Positions 46,058 through 54,923 of a DNA stretch of 64,000 nucleotides are shown here, piece after piece. The stretch is from NCBI GenBank assembly GCA_030434245.1, contig JAUISX010000003.1, forward strand, positions 326,001 through 390,000, in the 5' to 3' direction. Under the pieces are notes generated by a model. It had not been told where the DNA came from and made no database searches. It was given only the letters and a program-made list of their open reading frames with translations. This stretch comes from Porphyromonadaceae bacterium W3.11 (GTDB taxonomy: Bacteria; Bacteroidota; Bacteroidia; Bacteroidales; Porphyromonadaceae). The position numbers and the translations under genes were made by a program. Position 1 is the first letter of the stretch, and each line of letters starts with the position of its first letter.

Positions 46058-48505
46058 TTACAGGTTCACCTTTATTCCGGCAAAAATTGTTCTTGGCATC
46101 TTTGGACCATATATATAGGCCGATGCTCTTTGTGAGCCCTCATCAAAGTCTTTTTGATAAGAGTTAAATATATTCTGTGCTCCAATGCTAAACTCCATCA
46201 TAGCATCTTCCATGTGGAAAGCATAGGAGACCTTTGTTCCGAGAGTGAAGAAAGCTTTAGAACGCTCTAACACACCATCTTGAATAGTGATATAACCTGG
46301 GACGAGATCACCAGCCTCATGAGGCACATACATTTTCCCAGTATAGTTACCTGATAAGCTCCAAGAGAAGTGATGGCTTGGTGTCCAATTTAGAAGAAAG
46401 TATCCATAGGTATTAGGAGTACGCATAAACTCGCGACTATTAATACCATCAATACCGACTTCCTCCTCTTCATCAAAAAGACTTCTCTGAGCTGTGAAGC
46501 CCATATCAAGAGTTGCGATGTTAGTGTATGCTAGTCTTAACTCTAAGTTAGCACCATAGACACTGGCATTACTAGCATTAACAACCTCTAGATAATCTCC
46601 TCTATCCTCATGATTGAACTTATCCAGCAAACGTGTATAAAACCCTTCAGCCATTAGATTAAGCTTAAATCCATTATCCCAAGCTAGATAATAATCTGCA
46701 GAGAGACTGGTACTATGGCTTTTCTCTTCATGCAAGTTAGCACTAAGAACACTTGGCTTACCTTCACCTCCAGCAAAATTCACGTGCAGTTCCTCATCAA
46801 AGAACTGTGGAGAACGAAAGCCTTGGCCATACGTAGCACGTATGTGTAATTTCTCAATTGGATTGAATCGAAGTGTTACACGTGGGGTAAGGATATCTAG
46901 TTTTTTACTTGGATCATCACCATTCTTAAGATCCACATGATCATAACGACCACCAATCAAGAAGCCCCAAACATCATTCTTCCACTCATTTTGCAAGAAA
47001 AGACTTGTAGTATTGGTGACTTGATCAATAGCTTCTGGACGATACCCACTGATGTCCTTCAGATCATTGTGGTTAAACTCGAACCCTGCTGTTAACTCAG
47101 CTGGCATAAAGATGAGTTTATCAAAATTATGACTATACTGAGTACCTGCTTGGAGCGTTGTTTCTTTGGTATTTCCGTATGATCCCAAAGCTCCAACTAG
47201 GCCATCAATATCTTCCTTAGTTAATGTTCCTGCTTCATGCTTCTCACGCAACTCTCTAGCTAGAAGGCTTCCACCTCCATAATAACTATCTCTATCAATA
47301 TGCGACCCAGCGACAAAGACATTCAAGAATCCCATACCATCGGCAAGATTTTGATCCAGTTTAAGGATACCAGTATGGATTCTATGCTTGACTGCTTCGG
47401 CAATTTGTGCTTCATGTTCGGGACGATCAAGACGATCCCCACCTCTACGTTTTTCTTGTGTATAGAAATAGTCGAGAGACAGCTTAGTAGCTGGACCAAC
47501 AGAATAGAAAGCAGAAGTACCAAGGGTGGCAAAGTGGAGCTGTGGCAAGTCAGAAAAACCATCTTTCCCATTAGGTTGTGCACTTCCAGGACGCTTTAGG
47601 TCAAGTCCTGGACGACTCTTCATCTTCCCAAATACACTCACTCCAGCTCTCCCACTGTTATCAACAACAGATGCAAACAATCCAGCATCATGCATAGGAG
47701 TGCCTAAGTTATCTTGAACTCCACTTATGATGTAGCTCGCCTCAGCGGTATTTCGAGTAGGAGTCTTAGTAATAACATTCACTGTACCACCAATAGCAGC
47801 TGAGCCATAGAGTGCAGAGCCTCCTCCACGAACCACTTCCACACGATCTATCATAGAGGTAGGAAATAACTCAAGTGCGTACACACCTGCCAGCGAACTA
47901 AATATGCTGCGTGAGTTAATAACAATCTGAGAGTAAGTCCCATCAAGTCCATTAATACGAACTTGGTTGAATCCACAGTTCTGACAGTTATCCTCTACTC
48001 TCACACCAGGATTGTACTTCAAAGCTTCATCCAAGGTGACAGCATTCACTTTAGTAAACAACTTAGCATCTGTAACATTCACTAAGACTGGTGCCAAGTT
48101 TCTACGGGTCTCGTTCCTGCTCGCACTCACGACAACCTCCTCCATATTGATGGCGGTTGGCTCCAACTTTATCACGTGGTCGCCCTTTGAGTCAAGCTTG
48201 ATCTCACGAGTGCCATATCCGACAAATGAGACTCTCACGGTCACGGTTCCCTTTACGAGATCCTTTACTTCAAAGTAACCATCAACATTGGTAGTAGCTC
48301 CATAAGAGGTACCTAACACAACAACCGTTGCGTATGCAAGAGGGGTATCATCATAGGCGTCTACCACCTTCCCCTTTAGCTTGTATGCAACTTCTGATTC
48401 ACTTGGGATTTCAGTTGCATACCCCAAATTCTCTGCCATGACGCCAATAATGGACATAGCAAATACGGAGGTCCATAGCAGACCTCTCCAAAATAATGAT
48501 TTCAT
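46058..48505 (-). CDS. TonB-dependent outer membrane receptor with CarboxypepD-like N-terminal domain
   Basis: The 815 residues comprise a signal peptide (LLWTSVFAMSIIGVMA), a carboxypeptidase-regulatory-like domain (LKGKVVDAYDDTPLAYATVVV..., about 43-120), a plug domain (MEEVVVSASRNETRRN to RVEVVRGGGSALYGSAAIGG, about 125-250) and a beta-barrel ending in IFAGIKVNL. The plug contains DNCQNCGFNQVRINGLDG, seen in metal- and haem-type receptors of this phylum. The substrate is not proven. It lies 47 nt after a small His-rich protein gene on the same strand, which supports a metal or haem substrate. Energy should come from an ExbB/ExbD complex such as that at 21.4-23.9 kb. Confidence 0.93.
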   Translation of the reverse strand: MKSLFWRGLLWTSVFAMSIIGVMAENLGYATEIPSESEVAYKLKGKVVDAYDDTPLAYATVVVLGTSYGATTNVDGYFEVKDLVKGTVTVRVSFVGYGTREIKLDSKGDHVIKLEPTAINMEEVVVSASRNETRRNLAPVLVNVTDAKLFTKVNAVTLDEALKYNPGVRVEDNCQNCGFNQVRINGLDGTYSQIVINSRSIFSSLAGVYALELFPTSMIDRVEVVRGGGSALYGSAAIGGTVNVITKTPTRNTAEASYIISGVQDNLGTPMHDAGLFASVVDNSGRAGVSVFGKMKSRPGLDLKRPGSAQPNGKDGFSDLPQLHFATLGTSAFYSVGPATKLSLDYFYTQEKRRGGDRLDRPEHEAQIAEAVKHRIHTGILKLDQNLADGMGFLNVFVAGSHIDRDSYYGGGSLLARELREKHEAGTLTKEDIDGLVGALGSYGNTKETTLQAGTQYSHNFDKLIFMPAELTAGFEFNHNDLKDISGYRPEAIDQVTNTTSLFLQNEWKNDVWGFLIGGRYDHVDLKNGDDPSKKLDILTPRVTLRFNPIEKLHIRATYGQGFRSPQFFDEELHVNFAGGEGKPSVLSANLHEEKSHSTSLSADYYLAWDNGFKLNLMAEGFYTRLLDKFNHEDRGDYLEVVNASNASVYGANLELRLAYTNIATLDMGFTAQRSLFDEEEEVGIDGINSREFMRTPNTYGYFLLNWTPSHHFSWSLSGNYTGKMYVPHEAGDLVPGYITIQDGVLERSKAFFTLGTKVSYAFHMEDAMMEFSIGAQNIFNSYQKDFDEGSQRASAYIYGPKMPRTIFAGIKVNL

Positions 48506-48552
48506 TACAGTATGTAAAAATTTATGTAAAAAACGATTTATTTCCTCTCAAC

Positions 48553-48909
48553 TCAAAGCTCGATACAAGGAGGGCCACGTCTAACGACCTTATGGAAGAA
48601 ATGGGAAGAGACAAATATCTGCTCCCAAGTTTCAAGCTTTATGATATAGAAAAAGAGGGGCTCTAAAATACTAAAAGTAGTATTAATCCCCGTCGTTGAA
48701 AGGTCTGAAATTTGATGAAGCTGTACCAGCTCACTAGCCGTATGTTTATGGAACGGCTCACTCTTCTGCTTTTCAGTTTGCTTATGAGCATGGACCACCA
48801 ATACCCCATCAATCAAGTTGAAGTGGGTAGTAGCGACTATTGAACCCAAATAACCGATAAAAATCAGCAAAAGAGCCCAGCCTACAATATGGTGGTTTAG
48901 CTTTTTCAT
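48553..48909 (-). CDS. small histidine-rich membrane-anchored protein upstream of the TonB receptor
   Basis: The 118-residue protein has a membrane segment or signal peptide (HIVGWALLLIFIGYLGSIVA, about 7-26) followed by a His-rich periplasmic part (VVHAHKQTEKQKSEPFHKHTASELVQLHQI) and a hydrophobic region near residue 83. It ends RRGPPCIEL. Small His-rich proteins of this shape, with a C-terminal R-x-PP, occur before TonB receptors in Bacteroidota and are thought to bind metal or haem. I do not recognise a named family. The -7 promoter box ends only 4 nt before the ATG (48909), so the mRNA would be nearly leaderless if this start is right. Confidence 0.7.
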   Translation of the reverse strand: MKKLNHHIVGWALLLIFIGYLGSIVATTHFNLIDGVLVVHAHKQTEKQKSEPFHKHTASELVQLHQISDLSTTGINTTFSILEPLFFYIIKLETWEQIFVSSHFFHKVVRRGPPCIEL

Positions 48910-48913
48910 TACG

Positions 48914-48943
48914 CAAAACTACAAAAAAGAGTCACAGTAGCAA
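48914..48943 (-). promoter_or_regulatory. promoter of the His-rich protein/TonB receptor operon
   Basis: On the minus strand TTG within a T-run (48943-48941), a 19-nt spacer and TAGTTTTG (48921-48914) match the consensus. The box ends 4 nt from the start codon. Confidence 0.7.
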
Positions 48944-49371
48944 AAAATTTATTAAGAAATACCATCATTTAGGTACACAAAATACGAGTCGAATTGAGAT
49001 CAGAATAAAATAATCCTTATGAAAATCCCTTTTCAGCTATGATGTGAGACGACTATTTGCCAAGAAAAATCTTCGTTGTTCTTGGGAGTATAACTAATCT
49101 ATTCTTATACCTAACTTGAAGTGATCTCTATTATTCATCGTTCAGACTACAACCTCTTGACATTGGGATAACGCATTTAGAAAACATGAACACAATTGGG
49201 GTCGTAGAAGATTAGATACCAGACACTTGAGAGACAGAAAAACACGAGATAAAAGCAGCGAGGCTTAGTAAGCAAAAAGGCTGAGAATAAAAGACAATAA
49301 GCATTAAGTATCATTCACATATCTAGAAGTGATCTCACTCTATATTCATCAGCAAGTAGTAAATAAATTGG
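48944..49371. other. intergenic region without a recognisable gene
   Basis: Neither strand holds a supportable coding frame. It separates the divergent receptor operon and the aldolase gene. Confidence 0.5.
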
Positions 49372-49379
49372 TATATTTG
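49372..49379 (+). promoter_or_regulatory. -7 promoter box of the aldolase gene
   Basis: TATATTTG fits TAnnTTTG. With a start site about 7 nt further on, the leader would contain the ATG at 49401 and the preferred ATG at 49437. No clear -33 element was seen. Confidence 0.5.
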
Positions 49380-49436
49380 TAGTAGATAGATTTAGAGAAA
49401 ATGAGAATAAATGACAATTATAAAAAAAGAACAACC

Positions 49437-50432
49437 ATGGTAAATTACAAAGACTTAGGACTGGTAAACACTAGAGAAATGTTTGCGAAAGCAGTAGATG
49501 GTGGATACGCTATCCCAGCTTTTAACTTCAACAATATGGAGCAGCTACAGGCAATCATCCAAGCTGCGGTTGAGACAAACTCACCAGTTATTTTACAAGT
49601 ATCTAAAGGTGCTCGTAACTATGCTAATCAAACCCTATTGCGTTATATGGCTCAAGGAGCTGTAGAGTATGCTAAAGAACTAGGTTGTGAAAAGCCTCAA
49701 ATCACACTTCACCTTGACCACGGGGATACTTTTGAACTCTGTAAGAGTTGTATCGAAATGGGCTTCTCAAGTGTGATGATTGATGGAAGTCACCTACCTT
49801 ACGAAGAAAATATTAAGCTAACCAAGCAAGTGGTAGAGTATGCACACAAATTTGATGTTACCGTTGAGGGCGAATTGGGTGTCCTAGCGGGTATCGAGGA
49901 TGATGTGTCTGCGGAAAAGCATGTCTATACTCAGCCAGAAGAAGTGATTGACTTTGTGAGCCGCACAGGCGTGGACTCTCTAGCAATCTCTATTGGGACT
50001 AGCCACGGGGCTAATAAGTTTACACCAGAGCAATGCACACGTGATGAGAAGGGCAATCTAGTACCACCTCCACTTCGTTTTGATATCCTAGAAGCTATCG
50101 AGAAGAAGCTACCAGGCTTCCCAATCGTATTACACGGATCAAGCTCTGTACCACAAGACCTAGTTGAGACCATTAATAGTCATGGTGGTAAATTGAAGGA
50201 TGCTATTGGTATCCCAGAGGATCAACTACGCAGAGCAGCTAAGTCTGCAGTATGTAAGATTAATATTGACTCTGACGGAAGGTTGGCAATGACTGCAGCT
50301 GTCCGCAAGGTCTTTATCGATAGCCCTGCCGAGTTTGACCCTCGTAAATACCTAGGCCCAGCTCGTGAAAGCCTTAAGAACCTTTATAAGCACAAGATAG
50401 AGAACGTACTAGGCTCTATCAATAAGCTATAA
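49437..50432 (+). CDS. fbaA: fructose-bisphosphate aldolase, class II
   Basis: This zinc enzyme splits fructose 1,6-bisphosphate in glycolysis. The protein of 331 residues (from MVNYKDLGLVNTREMF) contains YAIPAFNFNNMEQLQAI, ITLHLDHGDTFELCKSC with the zinc histidine and catalytic Asp, VEGELGVLAGIED, SIGTSHGANKF and VLHGSSSVPQDLV with further zinc and phosphate ligands. The ATG at 49437 matches the N-terminus of Bacteroides aldolases; the in-frame ATG at 49401 would add 12 polar residues. A long palindromic terminator follows. Confidence 0.95.
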   Translation: MVNYKDLGLVNTREMFAKAVDGGYAIPAFNFNNMEQLQAIIQAAVETNSPVILQVSKGARNYANQTLLRYMAQGAVEYAKELGCEKPQITLHLDHGDTFELCKSCIEMGFSSVMIDGSHLPYEENIKLTKQVVEYAHKFDVTVEGELGVLAGIEDDVSAEKHVYTQPEEVIDFVSRTGVDSLAISIGTSHGANKFTPEQCTRDEKGNLVPPPLRFDILEAIEKKLPGFPIVLHGSSSVPQDLVETINSHGGKLKDAIGIPEDQLRRAAKSAVCKINIDSDGRLAMTAAVRKVFIDSPAEFDPRKYLGPARESLKNLYKHKIENVLGSINKL

Positions 50433-50452
50433 ACCGTTTATACCAATAAGAA

Positions 50453-50490
50453 AAGCAGGGAGATGGTGGATATCCACCATCTCCCTGCTT
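50453..50490. terminator. perfect palindromic terminator between the aldolase and LRR lipoprotein genes
   Basis: An uninterrupted 19-bp inverted repeat (AAGCAGGGAGATGGTGGAT and its complement) lies between convergent genes. On the plus strand it is followed by GCTTTATG and on the minus by TTTCTTATTGG, so it can serve both directions. Confidence 0.85.
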
Positions 50491-50512
50491 GCTTTATGAC
50501 CAAACTATTACT

Positions 50513-52147
50513 CTAGTTTTGTGGATTATCTGCGTGTATGGTCCAGCCCTTATCAGTAGCTAACCTATCATTAGCACCGCTCACGCCTTGATTAGAGAAG
50601 ACATACAAATGGTACTTCCAAGATGCATCCAAGTCTTTAGCTGTCGGAAGATCTGAGTATATCTGATTAAGAGCTGCCGAATCAAATAAATTACTGGCTA
50701 TGTTCGCCTCCGTAAGACTTGACAAAGGCTTAATGTCCAATGACCTCAGCTTATTACTTTCGAGAAACAGAAACTGAATCCTATTTTCACTTGGGAAGAT
50801 CAGCTGAGATAGCTGATTATCTTGAATCGCCACTGTGTTTAGATGAATATTACTACTGAGATCTAGTGTAGTGAGATTATTCCTCCAAAAATCAACCACT
50901 TCCACATTTGGCATTTTTGAAAGATCGGCCTTTGTTACCCCAGAATCAATCACTTGTAAGATCTCCACATCACCATAAATAGCAAACTTGGAATTCTGGA
51001 GCTTGAAGTCCATCACCTTATTCGCCATAATATCATTAGTAAAGTCGGTAATATACTCCCCTTTATCGGGCTGAGCATTACCATTTAAATCCACAAAGAC
51101 AAAAGGCTCGCTATCGACACCCTTCGGTAATACTCCGATAGAGATCTGCTCTCCAGCAGATTTAGCAGTTTCAAACGTAGCAACAGGTAAACCCTCGGGA
51201 ATCGGCCTCATAGGCTCTTCATCAAGGATCATAAGTTTTTCACCATTCCACTCTGCATATATCGCATAAGCTTGTCCTGCTTTTAATTGACGACCCGGCA
51301 GAGTAGTCTCAGAGTGCAGAACTTTATCTGGTAATTGGTACGCCACCAAATTAATGTCTGAAGACTCATGGGACAATGGGACAAACCAAAAGCCTACATG
51401 TGACACTCCCCCTGCAGGAATCTCCACCATAGGATAATCAACATTGCTTAGTATCATATCTGGTTGACCAACTGGGTTTAATAAGTCAAGGTATGGCAAT
51501 TCTGTATTTCCAACATAAGGAAGTGCTCCTTTATGATAAAAAGCCAAAGATTCCTCATGCGGAACAATCGCAAAGCCCGCGGTCTTGAGCGGAAGAGGGC
51601 TACTATTCTTAATAGAAATAACAGCCATTGCACCTAAGTGGTGAAAGGTAGCTGAAAGCTTTTTCTGGCGTGCTTCGACGCCTTTTAATTCAAAATAGAC
51701 AGGCACATCACCATCTCGATTAGGAGACAATGACAACAGGTCATAAGTAGAGTGAGCTGCTATGCCTACTAAAATCTTTCCATCCTTGACTTTCACTCGA
51801 TCTGCTATGATGCCGTATAGGTCAAAAGGGCGTGTGAGATCAATTGAAGAAGGGATCGTAAGTGTACATATAGCGTTCCCATTTTCCACCGCTTCGGTTT
51901 GAACTCCTCCAAGATAAGCCATGACATCGCCTTGTTTAAAGACAATCTTGATATCCATGGCTCCTCTATCCCAACGGAATAGTACTTGTTCTCCATTAGG
52001 ATCCTTAATATAGCTTCGCAATTGATCATTATCAAGGGTGAGCTCTAGAGTCCGTTCTTCCTCTGGCATAATCTGGGTCTTTTGATTACAGCCAGTCATT
52101 AAGACAAGGACACCCACGAATATATATAGTAAGTTCTTTTTCATCAT
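50513..52147 (-). CDS. lipoprotein with C-terminal leucine-rich repeats (protease operon, third gene)
   Basis: The 544 residues start with a lipoprotein signal (LLYIFVGVLVLMTGC, lipobox LMTGC). The first 300 residues are beta-rich without a domain I recognise. An EF-hand-like loop (FVDLNGNAQPDKGE) follows near residue 350, then leucine-rich repeats (DLSKMPNVEVVDFWRNNLTT, LDLSSNIHLNTVAIQDNQLS, LFLESNKLRSLD). The C-terminal LNQIYSDLP...DRLATDKGWTIH block recurs in the next gene as LEKLYKSLP...HQLAQDRNWQVDD, so the two are paralogues over this part. Surface exposure is inferred. It follows the 52161 gene by 13 nt. Confidence 0.8.
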   Translation of the reverse strand: MMKKNLLYIFVGVLVLMTGCNQKTQIMPEEERTLELTLDNDQLRSYIKDPNGEQVLFRWDRGAMDIKIVFKQGDVMAYLGGVQTEAVENGNAICTLTIPSSIDLTRPFDLYGIIADRVKVKDGKILVGIAAHSTYDLLSLSPNRDGDVPVYFELKGVEARQKKLSATFHHLGAMAVISIKNSSPLPLKTAGFAIVPHEESLAFYHKGALPYVGNTELPYLDLLNPVGQPDMILSNVDYPMVEIPAGGVSHVGFWFVPLSHESSDINLVAYQLPDKVLHSETTLPGRQLKAGQAYAIYAEWNGEKLMILDEEPMRPIPEGLPVATFETAKSAGEQISIGVLPKGVDSEPFVFVDLNGNAQPDKGEYITDFTNDIMANKVMDFKLQNSKFAIYGDVEILQVIDSGVTKADLSKMPNVEVVDFWRNNLTTLDLSSNIHLNTVAIQDNQLSQLIFPSENRIQFLFLESNKLRSLDIKPLSSLTEANIASNLFDSAALNQIYSDLPTAKDLDASWKYHLYVFSNQGVSGANDRLATDKGWTIHADNPQN

Positions 52148-52160
52148 ACACTAATTATAA

Positions 52161-53114
52161 TTACCATTTCACGATAGGGAGATTATCTCTTCTCATCCCA
52201 GGACGCAATCGCTCAGAAGTGTCATCCACTTGCCAGTTACGATCCTGAGCTAATTGATGATTAGCCAATACAGCCCCTGGGTTACCTTTAATAAGCAGTA
52301 CGCCAGGTACCAACCCCCTCCTATTTGGCAAACTCTTATATAGTTTTTCCAGAGCATCCTTTTTCATTCTATTTCCGGTCAAGTCTAAACCCTCAAGTCC
52401 GGTCAGCGTGCTGACATCAAACTCCTCCAGTTCGTTATTTCTAACAATTAAGGTACGTAGCTTGGTAAAGTGCTTCATTGAAAAGCCTGAAAAGTATCTG
52501 GCGGAAAGATCTAGATACTCTAGATCAGTACAGTTATCCAGAACGGTACTAAAATAGTTAGTATAACCTAAGTCTAAGACTTTTAATTTATGAAACTTCG
52601 TCAAGTCTAGCTTCTCAATGACATTATTTCTCAGAGATAGGTACTGGAGATTAGATAGGCCAGAAATATCTATCTCTTTCATAAAATTGGTACTCAAATC
52701 AAGGTATGTCAGGTCTTTATTGACACCAGAAGTAAATTTACTAAATCTGAAATTGGTTCTGCCAGCTAGGTGTGTCACCTTTCCATGTAGTCTCAACTCC
52801 TTTTTTGCTGTAAATTTCAATTCGTTTTCCTTATCGTAATGGAGACCAAACTTCGTAATCTCTTCACCACTGTCTTTCTTTCCATTCTCATTCTTATCAA
52901 TCCATACATTTTTCCGATCCTCAGGTTTGGCATCGATGAATAGAAAGAGTGTTTTATATTCATCTTCCAGATCTTCAGAAATCAAAAAGGCAACATAGTT
53001 AGAGACCTTTTCAGGATTATTTTTTCCACCTTCTCTTCCAGAACTAGGAGTATTTTTTCCGCCACAAGAAGCGAGGAGGAGTATGACGATAGTCGGTATT
53101 ATTATTCTCTTCAT
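52161..53114 (-). CDS. leucine-rich-repeat lipoprotein (protease operon, second gene)
   Basis: The 317-residue protein has a lipoprotein signal (MKRIIIPTIVILLLASCGGK, lipobox LASC), a Gly/Asn-rich linker, an EF-hand-like loop (WIDKNENGKKDSGEE near residue 75) and about five LRR units (LTYLDLSTNFMKEIDIS, LQYLSLRNNVIEKLDLT, LKVLDLGYTN, LRTLIVRNNELEEFDVS, LEGLDLTGNRM). The repeat type resembles the short bacterial LRRs used in adhesion or protein binding. It lies 7 nt after the protease gene, so it is tightly coupled to it. A protease inhibitor or surface adhesin are the main possibilities, neither proven. Confidence 0.85.
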   Translation of the reverse strand: MKRIIIPTIVILLLASCGGKNTPSSGREGGKNNPEKVSNYVAFLISEDLEDEYKTLFLFIDAKPEDRKNVWIDKNENGKKDSGEEITKFGLHYDKENELKFTAKKELRLHGKVTHLAGRTNFRFSKFTSGVNKDLTYLDLSTNFMKEIDISGLSNLQYLSLRNNVIEKLDLTKFHKLKVLDLGYTNYFSTVLDNCTDLEYLDLSARYFSGFSMKHFTKLRTLIVRNNELEEFDVSTLTGLEGLDLTGNRMKKDALEKLYKSLPNRRGLVPGVLLIKGNPGAVLANHQLAQDRNWQVDDTSERLRPGMRRDNLPIVKW

Positions 53115-53121
53115 TCTTATG

Positions 53122-54774
53122 TTACTTTATCATTATAGTGTAATCCTCTACTTCTCCAGAGATCATATAGTTGGGATTGGAATACCCATAGGCACTTATA
53201 TTCACACGCATGGTATAGGTTTTACCCTTTACTGGTTTGACTTTAAGAGTATTGAAGTCTATCGTCTTATTAATCTCCTGTCCAGAGGTTAATTTCTCAA
53301 AGGAAAGAATAATATCCTGATCCTTTTCTGAGTTAAAAATGCCATCATGGTTGAGATCTACAGATAATAATACATATCCCACTGCATCGGGACGAAGAAA
53401 ATGAGGCTTGATAACCACATCAAGCTTCCCATTATCGACATTAATGATCTTATCTGTGTACACCTCATACCGACCAGCTGTAGAGTAAGTCTCTATCTGA
53501 TTGAACCTCGTGTACTTAATGTATAGATCCAGGGATGGTAGTACCACAGGACTATCAAATAAGGGCGAGTCGAGTTCATCGACATTACCACTATTCTTAC
53601 CTTCGACTCTCACTGGGGGTTCGAAGCCTATGATCATCTCATGATCCATATTAAATCCGCCGCTACCTCCTCCTGAGCCAAGCTCATCTGGAGAAAGAGC
53701 CGATAGCTTGAACCACCCATTAGAGATGCCTCCCCAACCCCAGTTGAGAGAGAAGTAGCCATTATCTTTGTATCCATCAATCACAAAGGAGTGTCCTCCT
53801 CCTTCTCCCCTGCCAGCATATTGAACGGGACGTCCAGCATCCAGCTCTGCCCGGAGCATCTGGTGCCACTCATCAGCCGAATAATTATCGGCATACAGAT
53901 TTTTGATAGTCGGAGGATATTTATAAAAGTGGTGTAACATCTCTGGGACAAATTTCTGGTACGTTCCACTGCCACCATTCTCACCATAGTCAAAGTTCAT
54001 ATCCAAAGCAACAGCCACACCATAATTAAATCGTGAAGTATGAAACTTGGCCGCTTCCTTTTCTGGCTCACTCAGTCTACTTAACGCCTCTTTATTCATA
54101 GGCATCTTATCCCACCGAAGGGTATAATTATAATCATGACCTTGAATACCAAAACGGCCTGAATTATATTGATACACACCTTGGCCTCGCTCTGGATATT
54201 CCCAATATCTCATGATCATAGCAGTGGCTGTAGCCACACAACCTATTGGAGTAAAATCCGGAGCAAAAAGATTGTATCCATTTCCTTGATCCCACTTTAA
54301 GTCTCCTAATATTGGCTCTTTAATAACCTTCGCCTCATCACCTGACCGTAAAATAGCCCGCCGCTCTTCTAGTCGCTTCCGAGAGGGGGTGAGTTCCATC
54401 TTTCGAGCAGAGATGATTTCTCCAGAGTAGTCATCTAACAAGGACTTTAGTCCTAATGGAACATTACCGGAGTCGATAGTTCCTAGCTCAGAGTACCCAA
54501 GAATCGGTTCAGCTGCGACGTACGCGGAAACAATCACAAAGCCTCCTTCACGTGCATTAAAGACATAATACGCAGAGGGATCGGCAACATCCGTCTCCAG
54601 CATCTCCAAGGTCTTTCCTGGCAAAATTGATTGAGCCAGCCCTCTTGCCTCTTCGGGATTAACATCAAACTGTTTATTGGATGATTGCTTCTCTACTTGT
54701 GACACACCATTAGGTCCTTCTTGGCAAGCCGTGAAGAGAAGTAACAGCACCAGCAGTAACACACTTTTTTTCAT
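53122..54774 (-). CDS. C10-family cysteine protease lipoprotein (streptopain/PrtT type) with GEVED-like C-terminus
   Basis: The 550-residue protein starts MKKSVLLLVLLLLFTACQEG, a lipoprotein signal with lipobox FTAC. A propeptide of about 150 residues (Spi-like: GFVIVSAYVAAEPILGYSELG) follows. The catalytic pair is seen in FTPIGCVATATAMIMRYW (Cys179) and GGGHSFVIDGYKDNGYFSLNWGWGG (His328). The last 150 residues contain DLNHDGIFNSEKDQD and end SGEVEDYTIMIK, a GEVED-like domain common in secreted Bacteroidota proteins. An upstream ATG at 54852 would place 26 residues before the signal peptide, so 54774 is chosen. It heads the operon with two LRR lipoproteins. Confidence 0.92.
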   Translation of the reverse strand: MKKSVLLLVLLLLFTACQEGPNGVSQVEKQSSNKQFDVNPEEARGLAQSILPGKTLEMLETDVADPSAYYVFNAREGGFVIVSAYVAAEPILGYSELGTIDSGNVPLGLKSLLDDYSGEIISARKMELTPSRKRLEERRAILRSGDEAKVIKEPILGDLKWDQGNGYNLFAPDFTPIGCVATATAMIMRYWEYPERGQGVYQYNSGRFGIQGHDYNYTLRWDKMPMNKEALSRLSEPEKEAAKFHTSRFNYGVAVALDMNFDYGENGGSGTYQKFVPEMLHHFYKYPPTIKNLYADNYSADEWHQMLRAELDAGRPVQYAGRGEGGGHSFVIDGYKDNGYFSLNWGWGGISNGWFKLSALSPDELGSGGGSGGFNMDHEMIIGFEPPVRVEGKNSGNVDELDSPLFDSPVVLPSLDLYIKYTRFNQIETYSTAGRYEVYTDKIINVDNGKLDVVIKPHFLRPDAVGYVLLSVDLNHDGIFNSEKDQDIILSFEKLTSGQEINKTIDFNTLKVKPVKGKTYTMRVNISAYGYSNPNYMISGEVEDYTIMIK

Positions 54775-54849
54775 TCGGTCATTTTTTATGGTTATAGATG
54801 CTATGAAACAAACTAAAGTTTCTAACAAGTCGTATTTCTTGGGGAAATA

Positions 54850-54888
54850 CAAAAATGGCGATAATGCCTAATCGGGAATTATCGCCAT
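54850..54888 (-). terminator. terminator of the ferritin gene
   Basis: ATGGCGATAAT (54855-54865) pairs with ATTATCGCCAT (54878-54888). On the minus strand it is followed by TTTTTGTATTTCC. It lies 36 nt after the ferritin stop. Confidence 0.75.
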
Positions 54889-54923
54889 CTATAGCACATA
54901 TGTATTATATCAATTATGCTATA

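Noticed and set aside
49207-49221. GAAGATTAGATACCA resembling the 16S rRNA GATTAGATACC site
   Set aside because: Only about 13 bases match and the flanks do not resemble rRNA, so it is a chance match.
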